Shown here: positions 1 to 8,275 of the stretch, one piece after another | Numbering within the stretch: the stretch's first letter is position 1 | Layout: every line of letters begins with the position of its first letter | NCBI GenBank assembly: GCA_949282265.1 | Contig: CASDOZ010000012.1 | Location: 1-63,108, forward strand | Source of the DNA: an uncultured Bacteroidales bacterium | Lineage (GTDB): Bacteria > Bacteroidota > Bacteroidia > Bacteroidales > Paludibacteraceae | Direction of reading: 5' to 3' | Length of the DNA: 63,108 bases | Made by a program: the position numbers and the translations under genes | Notes under the pieces: model-generated | What the model was told of the DNA's origin: nothing | The model's database searches: none | The model's input: only the letters and a program-made list of their open reading frames with translations

Positions 1-2
1 GA

Positions 3-410
3 AATAGTGTAAAAACCATTGAAGATAGGGCATTCTACGATTGCTCCGCACTTACGGAAATAACCGTATTGGCTATTGTACCTCCTACTGTAGAAGGAGT
101 TGCCTTTTATAACATCAGCCGCAACATACCCGTGTACGTGCCTGCCGAGGCTTTGGAAGACTACCAAAACGCCGAAGTCTGGAAAGAATTCGACCTGCAA
201 GCCATGCCAACTACCGTCCTGCAAACGCCGTCCATGCCGGAGAGCATAAGCGTATATGGTGGTCTGTTGCACAACCCGCAGCAGTTGCCCGTAAGTATCT
301 ATGACATGCAGGGACGCATGGTTTACAGCGGCACCGCCGCCACCGTAAGCCAGCCCGCAGGCGCATACGTGCTGCGTTGCGCAGGCGCAAGCGGCAAAGT
401 GCTGTTCTAA
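3..410 (+). CDS. BspA-type leucine-rich-repeat surface protein, C-terminal part (5' cut by window edge)
   Basis: Only the last ~135 codons are present, and the frame is open to the window edge. The first residues read as the end of a BspA-type (LRR_5) repeat, with the IEDRAFYDCSALTEI signature followed by a PVYVPAEALEDYQ capping strand. The last ~55 residues (IYDMQGRMVYSG, then AGAYVLR) look like a type IX secretion type A sorting domain. Such proteins are normally exported to the cell surface and bind host or matrix components. A strong hairpin terminator follows 27 bp after the stop. The substrate and the N-terminal part are unknown. A second BspA-like gene lies at 8647. Confidence 0.8.
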   Translation, partial: NSVKTIEDRAFYDCSALTEITVLAIVPPTVEGVAFYNISRNIPVYVPAEALEDYQNAEVWKEFDLQAMPTTVLQTPSMPESISVYGGLLHNPQQLPVSIYDMQGRMVYSGTAATVSQPAGAYVLRCAGASGKVLF

Positions 411-436
411 ACAGCCGCAAGCCAAGGGCTTTTATC

Positions 437-469
437 CCGCCGGAAATGGAAACGTTTCCGGCGGTTTTT
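437..469 (+). terminator. Rho-independent terminator after the BspA-like gene
   Basis: A 10-bp GC-rich stem (437-446 with 455-464, CCGCCGGAAA/TTTCCGGCGG) is followed by five T. Nearly the same hairpin recurs at 30863. Confidence 0.85.
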
Positions 470-580
470 GTGTAGATGCCATGCGGCCCACCATGCACCA
501 TATTCCGGCACTAATCCTTAAAGCGGAACTGGCAGAACTGAAACGCCCCTTGTCAGAACCTCACGGATACTCCCTATCAA

Positions 581-672
581 GGGTATCTGTTACCCTTGCC
601 CACGAGTATCTGTTACCCTTAACGACGAGTATCTGTTACCCTTAATGACGGGTATCTGTTACCCTCTCCACC
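581..672. repeat. 23-bp tandem repeat array, four units
   Basis: Four consecutive 23-bp units start at 581, 604, 627 and 650. Each carries the constant block GTATCTGTTACCCT, and only the ends of the unit vary. Units 1 and 4 begin GGGTA and so form an internal palindrome with TACCC; units 2 and 3 begin GAGTA. The array lies between the terminators of two convergent genes. The rest of 411-834 holds only the two terminator hairpins. Confidence 0.9.
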
Positions 673-772
673 GCCATCCCACACCCGCTGCGGACAATCG
701 GCACAAGGTAAGTGCAACTGGGCTTGCACAAACTGACGAGCTGTATCCCCTGCAAGACACCACAAAGCACAA

Positions 773-815
773 AAAAAGCGGATACAACCGGTTTATTCGG
801 TCGCATCCGCTTTTT
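773..815 (-). terminator. Terminator downstream of pgk
   Basis: An 11-bp inverted repeat (773-783 with 805-815, AAAAAGCGGAT/ATCCGCTTTTT) ends in a T run on either strand. It lies 19 bp beyond the pgk stop and could work in both directions. Confidence 0.8.
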
Positions 816-834
816 CAGATTTCAGACGGACTGT

Positions 835-2082
835 TTAGCCTTTGATGGCAGCTATGCCCGGCAGCACTTTGCCTTCGATGGCTTCCAGCAAGGCACCGCC
901 ACCGGTCGAAATGTAAGAGACCTTGTCGGCCATGCCGAACTTGTTGATACAAGCCACGGAATCACCGCCACCAATCAATGAGAATGCACCGTTGGCCGTA
1001 GCCTTGGCAATGGCCTCGGCAATGGCACGCGAACCAGCCGTAAAGTTGTCGAACTCGAACACGCCGGCAGGACCGTTCCACAGAATGGTTTTAGCGCCTT
1101 CAATGGCGGCAGCAAAAGCCTTGCGGGTTTCCGGGCCTGCATCCAAACCTTCCCAACCATCAGGAATGTCATTGGCTGGAACAATCTGTGTTTTCGCATC
1201 ATTCGAGAACGAATCAGCAGCCACACAGTCAGTGCCCAGAATCAGATTTACGCCTTTGGCCTTGGCTTTGGCTATGATATCCAATGCCAAATCCAGCTTG
1301 TCATCTTCGCAAATGGACTGGCCTACCTTGCCGCCTTGTGCTTTTGCAAAAGTGTAGGTCATTCCGCCGCACAAAATCAGGTTGTCCACCTTGTCCATCA
1401 GGTTTTCAATGATACCGATTTTCGTGGAAACCTTGGAACCGCCCATAATGGCCGTGAACGGACGCTTGATGTTGCTCAAAACATTATCTACGGCCTTGAC
1501 TTCCTTTTCCATCAGGTAGCCCAGCATTTTGTGGTCTGCATCGAAATAATCGGCGATAATGGCCGTCGAAGCGTGTTTGCGGTGTGCAGTACCGAACGCA
1601 TCGTTTACGTAGCAGTCTGCATAGGAAGCCAAATGTTTGGCAAATTCCTTTTGCGGAGCTTTCATGGCAGCCTTGGCAGCAGCTTTTTCTTCATCGGTGG
1701 CAAATTCGCCGCGGGGTTTGCCTTCCTCTTCGGCGTAGAAACGCAAGTTTTCCAACAGCAATGCTTCGCCGGGTTTCAGGGCTGCAACAGCATCATCGGC
1801 TTTCATGCAGTCGGGAGCAAACTGTACTTTTACACCCAATTGTTCAGAAACAGCATCCACAATCTGTCCCAATGAAAATTTCATGTCCGGGTTTTTCTTG
1901 GGTTTTCCCATATGCGACATGATAATCAGGCTTCCGCCATCGTTCAGAATTTTCTTCAGTGTCGGCATTGCACCGCGGATGCGGGTGTCATCCGTAATTT
2001 TTCCATTCTCGTCCAGTGGCACGTTGAAATCCACGCGGACAATTGCCTTCTTTCCGGCAAAATTAAATTGATCAATTGTCAT
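835..2082 (-). CDS. pgk: Phosphoglycerate kinase
   Basis: This cytosolic glycolytic enzyme makes ATP and 3-phosphoglycerate from 1,3-bisphosphoglycerate and ADP. The protein has 415 residues, normal for the bacterial family. It shows the N-terminal substrate motif RVDFNVPLD near residue 16, a TRIRGAMPT segment, a central GGSKVSTKI segment and the nucleotide-binding GGGDSVA motif about 45 residues from the end. The ATG start gives the standard N-terminus. It lies 34 bp downstream of purE on the same strand and is probably the last gene of a six-gene run that begins with the rhomboids. A terminator follows directly. The identification is secure. Confidence 0.97.
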   Translation of the reverse strand: MTIDQFNFAGKKAIVRVDFNVPLDENGKITDDTRIRGAMPTLKKILNDGGSLIIMSHMGKPKKNPDMKFSLGQIVDAVSEQLGVKVQFAPDCMKADDAVAALKPGEALLLENLRFYAEEEGKPRGEFATDEEKAAAKAAMKAPQKEFAKHLASYADCYVNDAFGTAHRKHASTAIIADYFDADHKMLGYLMEKEVKAVDNVLSNIKRPFTAIMGGSKVSTKIGIIENLMDKVDNLILCGGMTYTFAKAQGGKVGQSICEDDKLDLALDIIAKAKAKGVNLILGTDCVAADSFSNDAKTQIVPANDIPDGWEGLDAGPETRKAFAAAIEGAKTILWNGPAGVFEFDNFTAGSRAIAEAIAKATANGAFSLIGGGDSVACINKFGMADKVSYISTGGGALLEAIEGKVLPGIAAIKG

Positions 2083-2116
2083 AACTGTAATTTTTTTGAG
2101 GTTATTTGAAATGTTA

Positions 2117-2623
2117 TCAACATTTGAATTTATATTCCACTTTGGCCAGTTCCTGATTTGCCTTCACGATTTTCTGTTTCAGGTTTTCCTTGTAGGCGGC
2201 CAGTTTTTGCGCCAGTTCCGCATCGGCTGTGGCCATGATTTGCACGGCCAGCAACGCGGCATTGAGCGAGCCGTTGATGCCGACGGTGGCCACGGGTATT
2301 CCCGGAGGCATCTGTACAATAGACAACAAGGCATCCATGCCTTCCAGCGATGAATTGATTGGCACGCCAATAACCGGCAGGGCGGTCATGCTGGCAATCA
2401 CGCCGGGCAAGGCCGCTGCCATTCCGGCGGCAGCAATAATCACTTGTATGCCGCGCTGCTGGGCATTCACGGCAAAATCTTCCACTTCGTGCGGCGTCCG
2501 ATGGGCTGACAAAGCCAGCATTTCAAAAGGGATTTCAAACTCATCGAACAATTTGGCCGCCTTTTCCATAACGGGCAAATCGGATGTGCTGCCCATAATG
2601 ATACTTACTCTCGGCGTTTTCAT
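2117..2623 (-). CDS. purE: N5-carboxyaminoimidazole ribonucleotide mutase (class I PurE)
   Basis: PurE converts N5-CAIR to CAIR in purine biosynthesis, working with PurK in most bacteria. The 168-residue protein has the class I signature: [10 protein letters not shown] near the N-terminus and the SAHRTP loop with its catalytic histidine near residue 41, followed by a glycine- and alanine-rich [11 protein letters not shown] segment. The length fits the octameric class I family. No purK is adjacent. The gene lies 27 bp downstream of gcvH and 34 bp upstream of pgk, which suggests co-transcription without a shared pathway. Confidence 0.95.
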   Translation of the reverse strand: MKTPRVSIIMGSTSDLPVMEKAAKLFDEFEIPFEMLALSAHRTPHEVEDFAVNAQQRGIQVIIAAAGMAAALPGVIASMTALPVIGVPINSSLEGMDALLSIVQMPPGIPVATVGINGSLNAALLAVQIMATADAELAQKLAAYKENLKQKIVKANQELAKVEYKFKC

Positions 2624-2650
2624 TTCCTTTTATCCATTTTCACGCATTCA

Positions 2651-3025
2651 TCAAATAATTGCCTTGTAGCCTTCGGCATCGAGCAGTGCATCCAGCTCGG
2701 CCGGATTAGGTACGGAAATCTTGATCATCCATCCTTCGCCGTAGGGATCCTGATTGACCACCTCCGGATGGTCGTTCAGGTTCTCGTTGAATTCGAGCAC
2801 TTCACCGGAAACCGGCATGTTCAGGTCCGATACGGTTTTTACGGCTTCCACCGTTCCGAAAACAGCACCTGCAGCCAATGTTTCGCCAACGGTTTCAACT
2901 TCGACAAACACGATTTCGCCCAGTTCATTCTGTGCAAAATCAGTAATGCCTACATAAGCGGTTTCGCCTTCCACACGAATCCATTCGTGTTCATTCGTGT
3001 ACTTCAGATTTTCAGGAATGTTCAT
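2651..3025 (-). CDS. gcvH: Glycine cleavage system H protein
   Basis: The H protein carries the lipoyl arm that shuttles the aminomethyl group between the P, T and L proteins of the glycine cleavage complex. The 124-residue protein has the NEHEWIRVE opening and the lipoylation hairpin [15 protein letters not shown] with the lysine near residue 63. The length is typical. No gcvP, gcvT or lipoate ligase gene is in the window. It follows the EEP-family gene by 18 bp, so it is probably translated from a long polycistronic message. Confidence 0.96.
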   Translation of the reverse strand: MNIPENLKYTNEHEWIRVEGETAYVGITDFAQNELGEIVFVEVETVGETLAAGAVFGTVEAVKTVSDLNMPVSGEVLEFNENLNDHPEVVNQDPYGEGWMIKISVPNPAELDALLDAEGYKAII

Positions 3026-3043
3026 AACTCGTTTATTTAAAAT

Positions 3044-4186
3044 TTACAACGCCAATTCACAATGTACCGGATAATGGTCCGAATATTTCACTTTGTCCAC
3101 GGCAAAATGTGCCGATGACATGGACGAATCATACAATATATAGTCGATGCGCACACACAACCAACTTTCTTCAAACGAATTTCCCAGACTAAGGAAATGG
3201 TTGTTTACAAACGCATCTTCCAAGTTGCCCCTTATGGTTTTGTAAGTATAGGAAACCGGGACATCGTTGAAGTCGCCGCATACGACCACCTTGTAGGGCG
3301 ATGCGCTGATTTCCTGTGCAACCAACTCGGCTTGTTTGGCCCGCACGCGATATGCCACTGCCAGTTTTCCGCCCAGCCGGCCGGCATACGAGCTCAAAAA
3401 ATTCGGCCCGAGCGTGTTTTCGGTCGGCTCGATAATATCCCGCTCCGTCAGGCGGTTGGATTCCAAATGGTTATTGAAAAACCGGATCGTATCACCGTTT
3501 ATGACAATATCGGAATAATGCGCCATGTTGAATGTTGACTCAATATCCAACACCTTTTTGTTGATAATCGGATATTTGGAAAACGTAGCTATGCCTATCT
3601 GGCGCGCAGAATTATCAATTCGATAAGATACATGATGGTAGGGATATTTTTCTAAATGCGCCATCACATCCTGCCAAGTTAAATGCCGAGATTTTTTACT
3701 GACAGCAAATTCCTGTAAACAAACCACATCTGCATCTTGCGCCACAATGTAATCCAAAACATTGTTCACTGTTTTGTTCTTTTGGGGCTTAGCATATTTC
3801 CCCAAAGACATGGTGTTGTAGCTCAACACGCTTATCTTCCTGGTATCGCAGTCCTGCAAGTCCGCTTTCTTGATAGAGAAACCGAATGTGTTCCTTGCCG
3901 GGAAATAGGCCAACAGCAACACTGCCAAGGCAAACAGGAACCACCATTGGCGGACAACAATCCAAAACAGCAGGAAACAGAGGTTTATGGTAAAAAGAAC
4001 CGGAAAAACAAGCCCCATGTATGCCGGCAAAACCCACAAGCACGGATCAACATTCGTAGAAAAAGCCCCGAGCAACAGACATACCGCAACTATTGCATTC
4101 AAGACCAGCATCAGGCTGTACACCAAACGGAGGCCGACCGATTTTTTCCTTTTATTTTTCAAACAATTTCCTTTTTTCTTCCGCAC
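3044..4186 (-). CDS. Membrane-anchored endonuclease/exonuclease/phosphatase (EEP) family protein
   Basis: The 380-residue protein starts with a basic stretch and about three membrane helices (residues ~20-110), then a complete EEP (DNase I-like) fold. Visible motifs are VVCLQEF (metal-binding Glu), CGDFNDVPVS and the C-terminal SDHYPV catalytic His. The substrate cannot be read from sequence, since the fold covers nucleases and phosphatases or phosphodiesterases of lipids and nucleotides. The catalytic domain probably faces one side of the inner membrane. The chosen ATG overlaps the upstream rhomboid gene by 35 bp. In-frame TTG or ATG codons further in could be the true start, because the family usually begins close to the first helix. 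Confidence 0.85.
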   Translation of the reverse strand: MRKKKGNCLKNKRKKSVGLRLVYSLMLVLNAIVAVCLLLGAFSTNVDPCLWVLPAYMGLVFPVLFTINLCFLLFWIVVRQWWFLFALAVLLLAYFPARNTFGFSIKKADLQDCDTRKISVLSYNTMSLGKYAKPQKNKTVNNVLDYIVAQDADVVCLQEFAVSKKSRHLTWQDVMAHLEKYPYHHVSYRIDNSARQIGIATFSKYPIINKKVLDIESTFNMAHYSDIVINGDTIRFFNNHLESNRLTERDIIEPTENTLGPNFLSSYAGRLGGKLAVAYRVRAKQAELVAQEISASPYKVVVCGDFNDVPVSYTYKTIRGNLEDAFVNNHFLSLGNSFEESWLCVRIDYILYDSSMSSAHFAVDKVKYSDHYPVHCELAL

Positions 4187-5018
4187 TCAGGCTATCGTAA
4201 CCGGAGCGTTTGATTTTATCCAGAATAGCATCTATTTCAGCGTTCTTGCGCGCCTTGTACTGGTTGTATTCACCATCGTTCATCGGCTTGGAATAATGGA
4301 ACTTAGGCTGTTTTTTGCGCTTGGGACGCTTGAACAGATTCACTATTTTGTCAATAATCCGGCTCACATAGGTGGATACATCCGTTCCACGCCGCAAAAG
4401 TACAACAAAAATATAACCTGCCAAAGCCCCGCCAACATGTGCCAATTCTCCACCGCCATTACTTGATGTGATGCCGAACAAGCTGATAAGAACAGTTATC
4501 AGAGCCAGCCATTTCAATTTGATCCGCCCCAAGAACATTAACATGACTTCCATGTTGGGCGCAAGCATGGCTGTAGCCACGATAATGGCCATAATTGCAC
4601 CAGATGCACCGACCAGCAGGCTCGCATCTACCAATGGTTCATAATAAGGAAATAAATTGTAGGCCAACAGATAAAATAGTCCCGCAATTAATCCACCCAC
4701 CAAATATATACCAACAAACTGTTTTTCACTCAAATACATTAACGCAATTTTCCCAAACCAATAAAGGCACAACATATTGAAAAACAAATGAAATACCCCC
4801 TCATGCAGAAACATGTATGTCAGCAAGGTCCAAAAACGTAGGGGCAAGACATGCAAGGAAGCCGGCAATGCCAAATAGGTAATCAGGGAAATATGCGAGA
4901 CATTGAACAGTTGCAAGAAAATAGCAACCAATTTAACAACCAGAAACACTGCTACATTGATAAAAATCAAACGTGTTACAGCGTTTCCATTTTTGAAAAG
5001 AGATTTTAAATCAACCAT
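4152..5018 (-). CDS. Rhomboid family intramembrane serine protease (first of a tandem pair)
   Basis: Rhomboids cleave transmembrane substrates inside the lipid bilayer. This 288-residue protein has about six membrane helices. It shows the H-x-x-x-N region (FHLFFNMLCLYWFG), the catalytic serine motif GASGAIM and the catalytic histidine in AHVGGALAGY. The C-terminus is a basic cytosolic tail (KRPKRKKQPKF) followed by a charged helical segment. It lies 77 bp downstream of a second rhomboid gene, and its end overlaps the EEP gene by 35 bp. The substrate is unknown. Confidence 0.93.
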   Translation of the reverse strand: MVDLKSLFKNGNAVTRLIFINVAVFLVVKLVAIFLQLFNVSHISLITYLALPASLHVLPLRFWTLLTYMFLHEGVFHLFFNMLCLYWFGKIALMYLSEKQFVGIYLVGGLIAGLFYLLAYNLFPYYEPLVDASLLVGASGAIMAIIVATAMLAPNMEVMLMFLGRIKLKWLALITVLISLFGITSSNGGGELAHVGGALAGYIFVVLLRRGTDVSTYVSRIIDKIVNLFKRPKRKKQPKFHYSKPMNDGEYNQYKARKNAEIDAILDKIKRSGYDSLSAEEKRKLFEK

Positions 5019-5095
5019 TTTATTTATTTAAAGTCGGGATTTGCACAATGTATGCCAATCGGCAACAATTGCCAAAATGGCATATCCCCATGTTT

Positions 5096-5890
5096 TTACC
5101 AATACAATGTCCCTTTCTTTTTCCAATATAGAATAAGCAGCCAGCCAAACAGCATGCCGCCCAAATGAGCAAAATGCGCTATATTGTCAAACGAGAATCC
5201 AGCAACCCCGAGAAACAACTCCACAATGGCGTACAAAGCAACAAAAATCCGCGCAGGAATCGGTACAGGCAAAAATATCAACATCAGCCGTGCTTCCGGG
5301 AACAGCCAGCCGAATGCGAATAACAAACCGAATATGGCACCGGAAGCACCGACTGTAACCGGCGAATTTATAATCAACTGCTTCATAGACAAAGCTGTTA
5401 CAGAATTGACTGAAGACAAACTTCCAAAATGCAAGAACTTGCGCAATTTCTCTTCCACTCCGACCAAAGGTGTAGACGAGTTTTGCTGAATTGCATCATT
5501 CAGGGCGGAAATCATGGGTGCGAAATCAATAGTCCACATAAGCTGCTGTACGATTGCCGCACCGATACCGGAAACCAAATAGAACAATAAAAAACGCTTC
5601 GTTCCCCAACGTTGCTCAATCGCCGCACCGAACATAAACAATGCAAACATATTGAAAAACATATGGCTAAATCCACCATGTATAAACATATAAGTCAGTA
5701 TTTGGTAAATATGGAACTGCTCAGATGCCCAATAGTGCATACCCAAGATATTGGAAAGGCTGAAATCTTGGTATGCACCTCCCAACAAGCGAGGCAACGC
5801 AAGATCTGCCAACCAAAAAATAAAATTAATAATAAGTAAATTCTTTACAACCGGCGGGAGGTTGGACAAGAATGTAGAACGTTCATTCAT
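5096..5890 (-). CDS. Rhomboid family intramembrane serine protease (second of a tandem pair)
   Basis: I start the gene at the ATG at 5890 (MNERSTFLSNLPPVVKNLL), which gives 264 residues and the usual short cytosolic N-terminus; an in-frame start 42 bp upstream is less likely. Motifs are FSHMFFNMFALFMFG, the catalytic serine in GASGAIFGLL and the histidine in AHFAHLGGMLFGW. A loop of about 50 residues between helices 3 and 4 is longer than in the neighbouring paralog, so the two may differ in substrate. It is the first gene of the minus-strand run down to pgk. A -7-like box (TACTTTTG on the minus strand, 5993-6000) lies about 100 bp upstream. Confidence 0.92.
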   Translation of the reverse strand: MNERSTFLSNLPPVVKNLLIINFIFWLADLALPRLLGGAYQDFSLSNILGMHYWASEQFHIYQILTYMFIHGGFSHMFFNMFALFMFGAAIEQRWGTKRFLLFYLVSGIGAAIVQQLMWTIDFAPMISALNDAIQQNSSTPLVGVEEKLRKFLHFGSLSSVNSVTALSMKQLIINSPVTVGASGAIFGLLFAFGWLFPEARLMLIFLPVPIPARIFVALYAIVELFLGVAGFSFDNIAHFAHLGGMLFGWLLILYWKKKGTLYW

Positions 5891-5992
5891 AAAATAAAAA
5901 TCACAAAATTCATTTTTAAACCTATTGACCAATTAATCAAACACATAATCAATCAAAGCAAACAATCAGCCAAAAGCATATACAAAGAATTG

Positions 5993-6000
5993 CAAAAGTA
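5993..6000 (-). promoter_or_regulatory. Probable -7 box for the rhomboid-to-pgk run
   Basis: TACTTTTG on the minus strand matches the Bacteroidota TAnnTTTG -7 element. No clear TTTG lies 19-21 nt upstream, so confidence is moderate. Confidence 0.45.
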
Positions 6001-6182
6001 TACATTTTCCCGTTGTGACTTATGCTTTTCAGTATATTTTTAAAATGTCGCATCAAAAAAACGTTTTTTTACGCCATATGCTTGTTTCCGCGTGGCTAAA
6101 AACTCGTATTTGCAAATGTATGTATTTCTTTATTAAAATTCCCAATCAGACACCGTATATCTAACATTTAAATCCTTTTATT

Positions 6183-6447
6183 ATGAACAAGGCAGATTTA
6201 ATCTTGCTATAGCCAAAAGCCAACCTAAACAAAAATAAAGCAAAAAAAGCATTGGATGCCATTCTAAAAACCATATCAGAAACCCTTGCCAAAAGTGAAA
6301 AAATCAATTTGGTCGGATTGACTCTTTTTCTGTTGTTAAACGTTCTGCCCAAACCGGTATCAATCCTGCAACTCAAAAAAAGTATTAGAAGGCAAGAAAG
6401 TCGTAAAATTTAAAACCGGCTCTGAATTAGCCAATGCCATCCAGTAA
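6183..6447 (+). pseudogene. Decayed HU-family DNA-binding protein gene
   Basis: Reading begins MNKADLI as in HU proteins, then hits TAG at codon 10. The same frame goes on with KKALDAILKTISETLAK and INLVG. It then shifts: one frame gives SFSVVKRSAQTGINPATQKK and another gives VLEGKKVVKFKTG followed by SELANAIQ and TAA at 6445-6447. Together these fragments cover the whole ~90-residue HU/IHF fold, including the RTGINPAT-like DNA-binding arm. One nonsense codon and at least two frameshifts make this a pseudogene. An intact HU gene presumably exists elsewhere in the genome. Confidence 0.85.
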
Positions 6448-6521
6448 ATAAGTTCGACTAACCAGCAGATTGCCAATCTTTACAAGATTTATAACAGGAG
6501 CATTCTCCTAGTTTTATATGT

Positions 6522-6551
6522 TTTGTAAATAAAATATTATCGCTACCTTTG
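6522..6551 (+). promoter_or_regulatory. Promoter of psd-deoC
   Basis: TTTG (6522-6525) and TACCTTTG (6544-6551) match the Bacteroidota -33/-7 elements. The spacing is 18 nt, one below the usual 19-21. The psd start codon follows 25 bp downstream. Confidence 0.65.
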
Positions 6552-6576
6552 CACGCTATTGCTTTTAACACATGTC

Positions 6577-7245
6577 ATGAAACACATAAAAATACATAAG
6601 GAAGGACGGGTAATATTGTTAGGACTTATTTTGCTGATATTTGTCATTAATTTATGGGTGTATATAGGCTCAAGCAATGTTGTATTTGCAATCAACATAA
6701 TAATATCAGCAGGACTGCTCATCTTTTTCACCTACTTTTTTAGAAATCCAGCTCGCGTATTTGAAATAGATGACCCAAGCCTGGTCGTTGCCCCGGCGGA
6801 TGGAACCATTGTCGTAATCGAACCAACTGAAGAAAACGAATATTTCGGTGATAAACGAATACAAGTTTCTATTTTCATGTCCGTATTCAACGTACATGCA
6901 AATTGGTATCCGATTGCAGGGAAAGTCATTAAAACCGCCCATCACAATGGGAATCACATGGCTGCTTATTTACCAAAATCGAGTACAGAAAACGAGCGTT
7001 CGACCATCGTGATAGAAACACCCGCAAAAACACAAATACTTGTACGACAAATTGCTGGCGCATTAGCACGCCGCATCGTTACATACGCACAAGCCGGTAA
7101 ACAATGCCATTTGAACGAACAACTCGGGTTTATCAAGTTCGGATCGCGTGTCGATTTGTTTTTACCAATGGGCACAGAGATATTTGTAGAATATGGTGAT
7201 AAAACCACCGGAAATGAAACCATTATAGCTAGACTCAATGAATAA
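6577..7245 (+). CDS. psd: Phosphatidylserine decarboxylase proenzyme
   Basis: The enzyme makes phosphatidylethanolamine from phosphatidylserine at the inner membrane and matures by self-cleavage that creates a pyruvoyl group. From the ATG at 6577 the protein has 222 residues, with two membrane helices near the N-terminus (residues ~10-50). The body holds VAPADGTIV, SVFNVHANWYP with conserved histidines, and the C-terminal cleavage site FGSRVDLFLP, where the serine should become the pyruvoyl prosthetic group. The size matches the short Psd form. It overlaps deoC by 8 bp. No pssA is adjacent. Confidence 0.94.
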   Translation: MKHIKIHKEGRVILLGLILLIFVINLWVYIGSSNVVFAINIIISAGLLIFFTYFFRNPARVFEIDDPSLVVAPADGTIVVIEPTEENEYFGDKRIQVSIFMSVFNVHANWYPIAGKVIKTAHHNGNHMAAYLPKSSTENERSTIVIETPAKTQILVRQIAGALARRIVTYAQAGKQCHLNEQLGFIKFGSRVDLFLPMGTEIFVEYGDKTTGNETIIARLNE

Positions 7246-8119
7246 ATTTGAATCACTTTTTGCACAGTATGACTGCGATAAACTCAGTGACGAATCTGTT
7301 AAACAAGCAGTCGCAGAAATTCTTGAAAAGCATTTTGCTGAAAATGACAATCTTGATGTGTACAAACAATGCCTCCACCAGATTGATTTGACAACATTGA
7401 ATGGAGATGATACAAAATCCAAAGTCAAAGCAATGGTTGAGAAAGTCAACGCATTCAAAAACCAATTCCCACAATCGGGCAATGTCGCAGCCATTTGTGT
7501 TTATCCAGCCATGGTTTCAACCGTGAAATCAACTTTGACTGAACCTATAGGAATTGCTTCCGTTGCCGCTGGTTTTCCCGCCTCGCAAACATTTCTGGAA
7601 GTAAAAATTGCAGAAGTCGCAATGGCCGTACTGGAAGGAGCGACTGAAATAGATGTAGTCATTTCCATTGGCAAATTCCTGGAAGGCGATTATCAAACCG
7701 TATATGATGAACTGTGTGAGATTAAGGGAGCGTGCCGCAATGCACATTTGAAAGTCATTTTGGAAACAGGAGCGTTAAAATCAGCAACCAACATCAAAAA
7801 AGCATCCATCCTTGCCATGCAGGCCGGAGCAGACTTTATAAAAACATCAACAGGCAAAATCGCCGTATCAGCTACGCCGGAAGCCACCTACATCATGTGC
7901 AAAGCCATAAAAGAATGGCATGAAAAAACCGGCATGAAAGTTGGCTACAAACCGGCGGGCGGCATATCGACAACGGAGGAGGCGGTTGCCCACTACACAA
8001 TAGTCAAAGAAGTGCTGGGGCAGGAATGGCTCGACAACAAATACTTCCGCTTTGGCGCAAGCCGTTTGGCAAACAACCTGTTAAGCTCAATAGAGGGCAA
8101 AGAGGTAAAGTATTTTTAA
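7238..8119 (+). CDS. deoC: Deoxyribose-phosphate aldolase
   Basis: DeoC splits 2-deoxyribose-5-phosphate into acetaldehyde and glyceraldehyde-3-phosphate in nucleoside catabolism. The 293-residue protein belongs to the longer class of the family. The Schiff-base lysine is in ADFIKTSTGK, the second active-site lysine in GYKPAGGIST, and the N-terminal barrel strand carries CVYPAMV. The start ATG lies inside the end of psd (ATGAATAA), so the two are translationally coupled even though their pathways differ. A hairpin terminator follows 25 bp after the stop. Confidence 0.95.
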   Translation: MNKFESLFAQYDCDKLSDESVKQAVAEILEKHFAENDNLDVYKQCLHQIDLTTLNGDDTKSKVKAMVEKVNAFKNQFPQSGNVAAICVYPAMVSTVKSTLTEPIGIASVAAGFPASQTFLEVKIAEVAMAVLEGATEIDVVISIGKFLEGDYQTVYDELCEIKGACRNAHLKVILETGALKSATNIKKASILAMQAGADFIKTSTGKIAVSATPEATYIMCKAIKEWHEKTGMKVGYKPAGGISTTEEAVAHYTIVKEVLGQEWLDNKYFRFGASRLANNLLSSIEGKEVKYF

Positions 8120-8144
8120 AAACTTAACTGCTGAATTTTTCAAG

Positions 8145-8177
8145 AAGAGGGACAATAATTTTGTTCCTCTTTTTTTG
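8145..8177 (+). terminator. Terminator of psd-deoC
   Basis: AAGAGGGACAA (8145-8155) pairs with TTGTTCCTCTT (8161-8171) with one G-U pair, and a run of T follows. Confidence 0.8.
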
Positions 8178-8239
8178 CCACCATTTTACCTAAAACCTTA
8201 TTCCGGAAAACGAATTTCATATTACATAAAGGAATCTTG

Positions 8240-8271
8240 TTTGTACATTCAAAAACAATTCCCTACTTTTG
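8240..8271 (+). promoter_or_regulatory. Near-consensus promoter of the candidate structured RNA
   Basis: TTTG (8240-8243), 20 nt, then TACTTTTG (8264-8271) match the -33/-7 consensus with ideal spacing. Transcription should start near 8276. Confidence 0.85.
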
Positions 8272-8275
8272 TAGC

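Noticed and set aside
581-672. CRISPR array
   Set aside because: The units are contiguous with no unique spacers, and there are no cas genes nearby.
923-2071. Long open frames opposite pgk
   Set aside because: They have no recognisable domains and lie fully antisense to a conserved enzyme; they arise from the GC-rich codon pattern.
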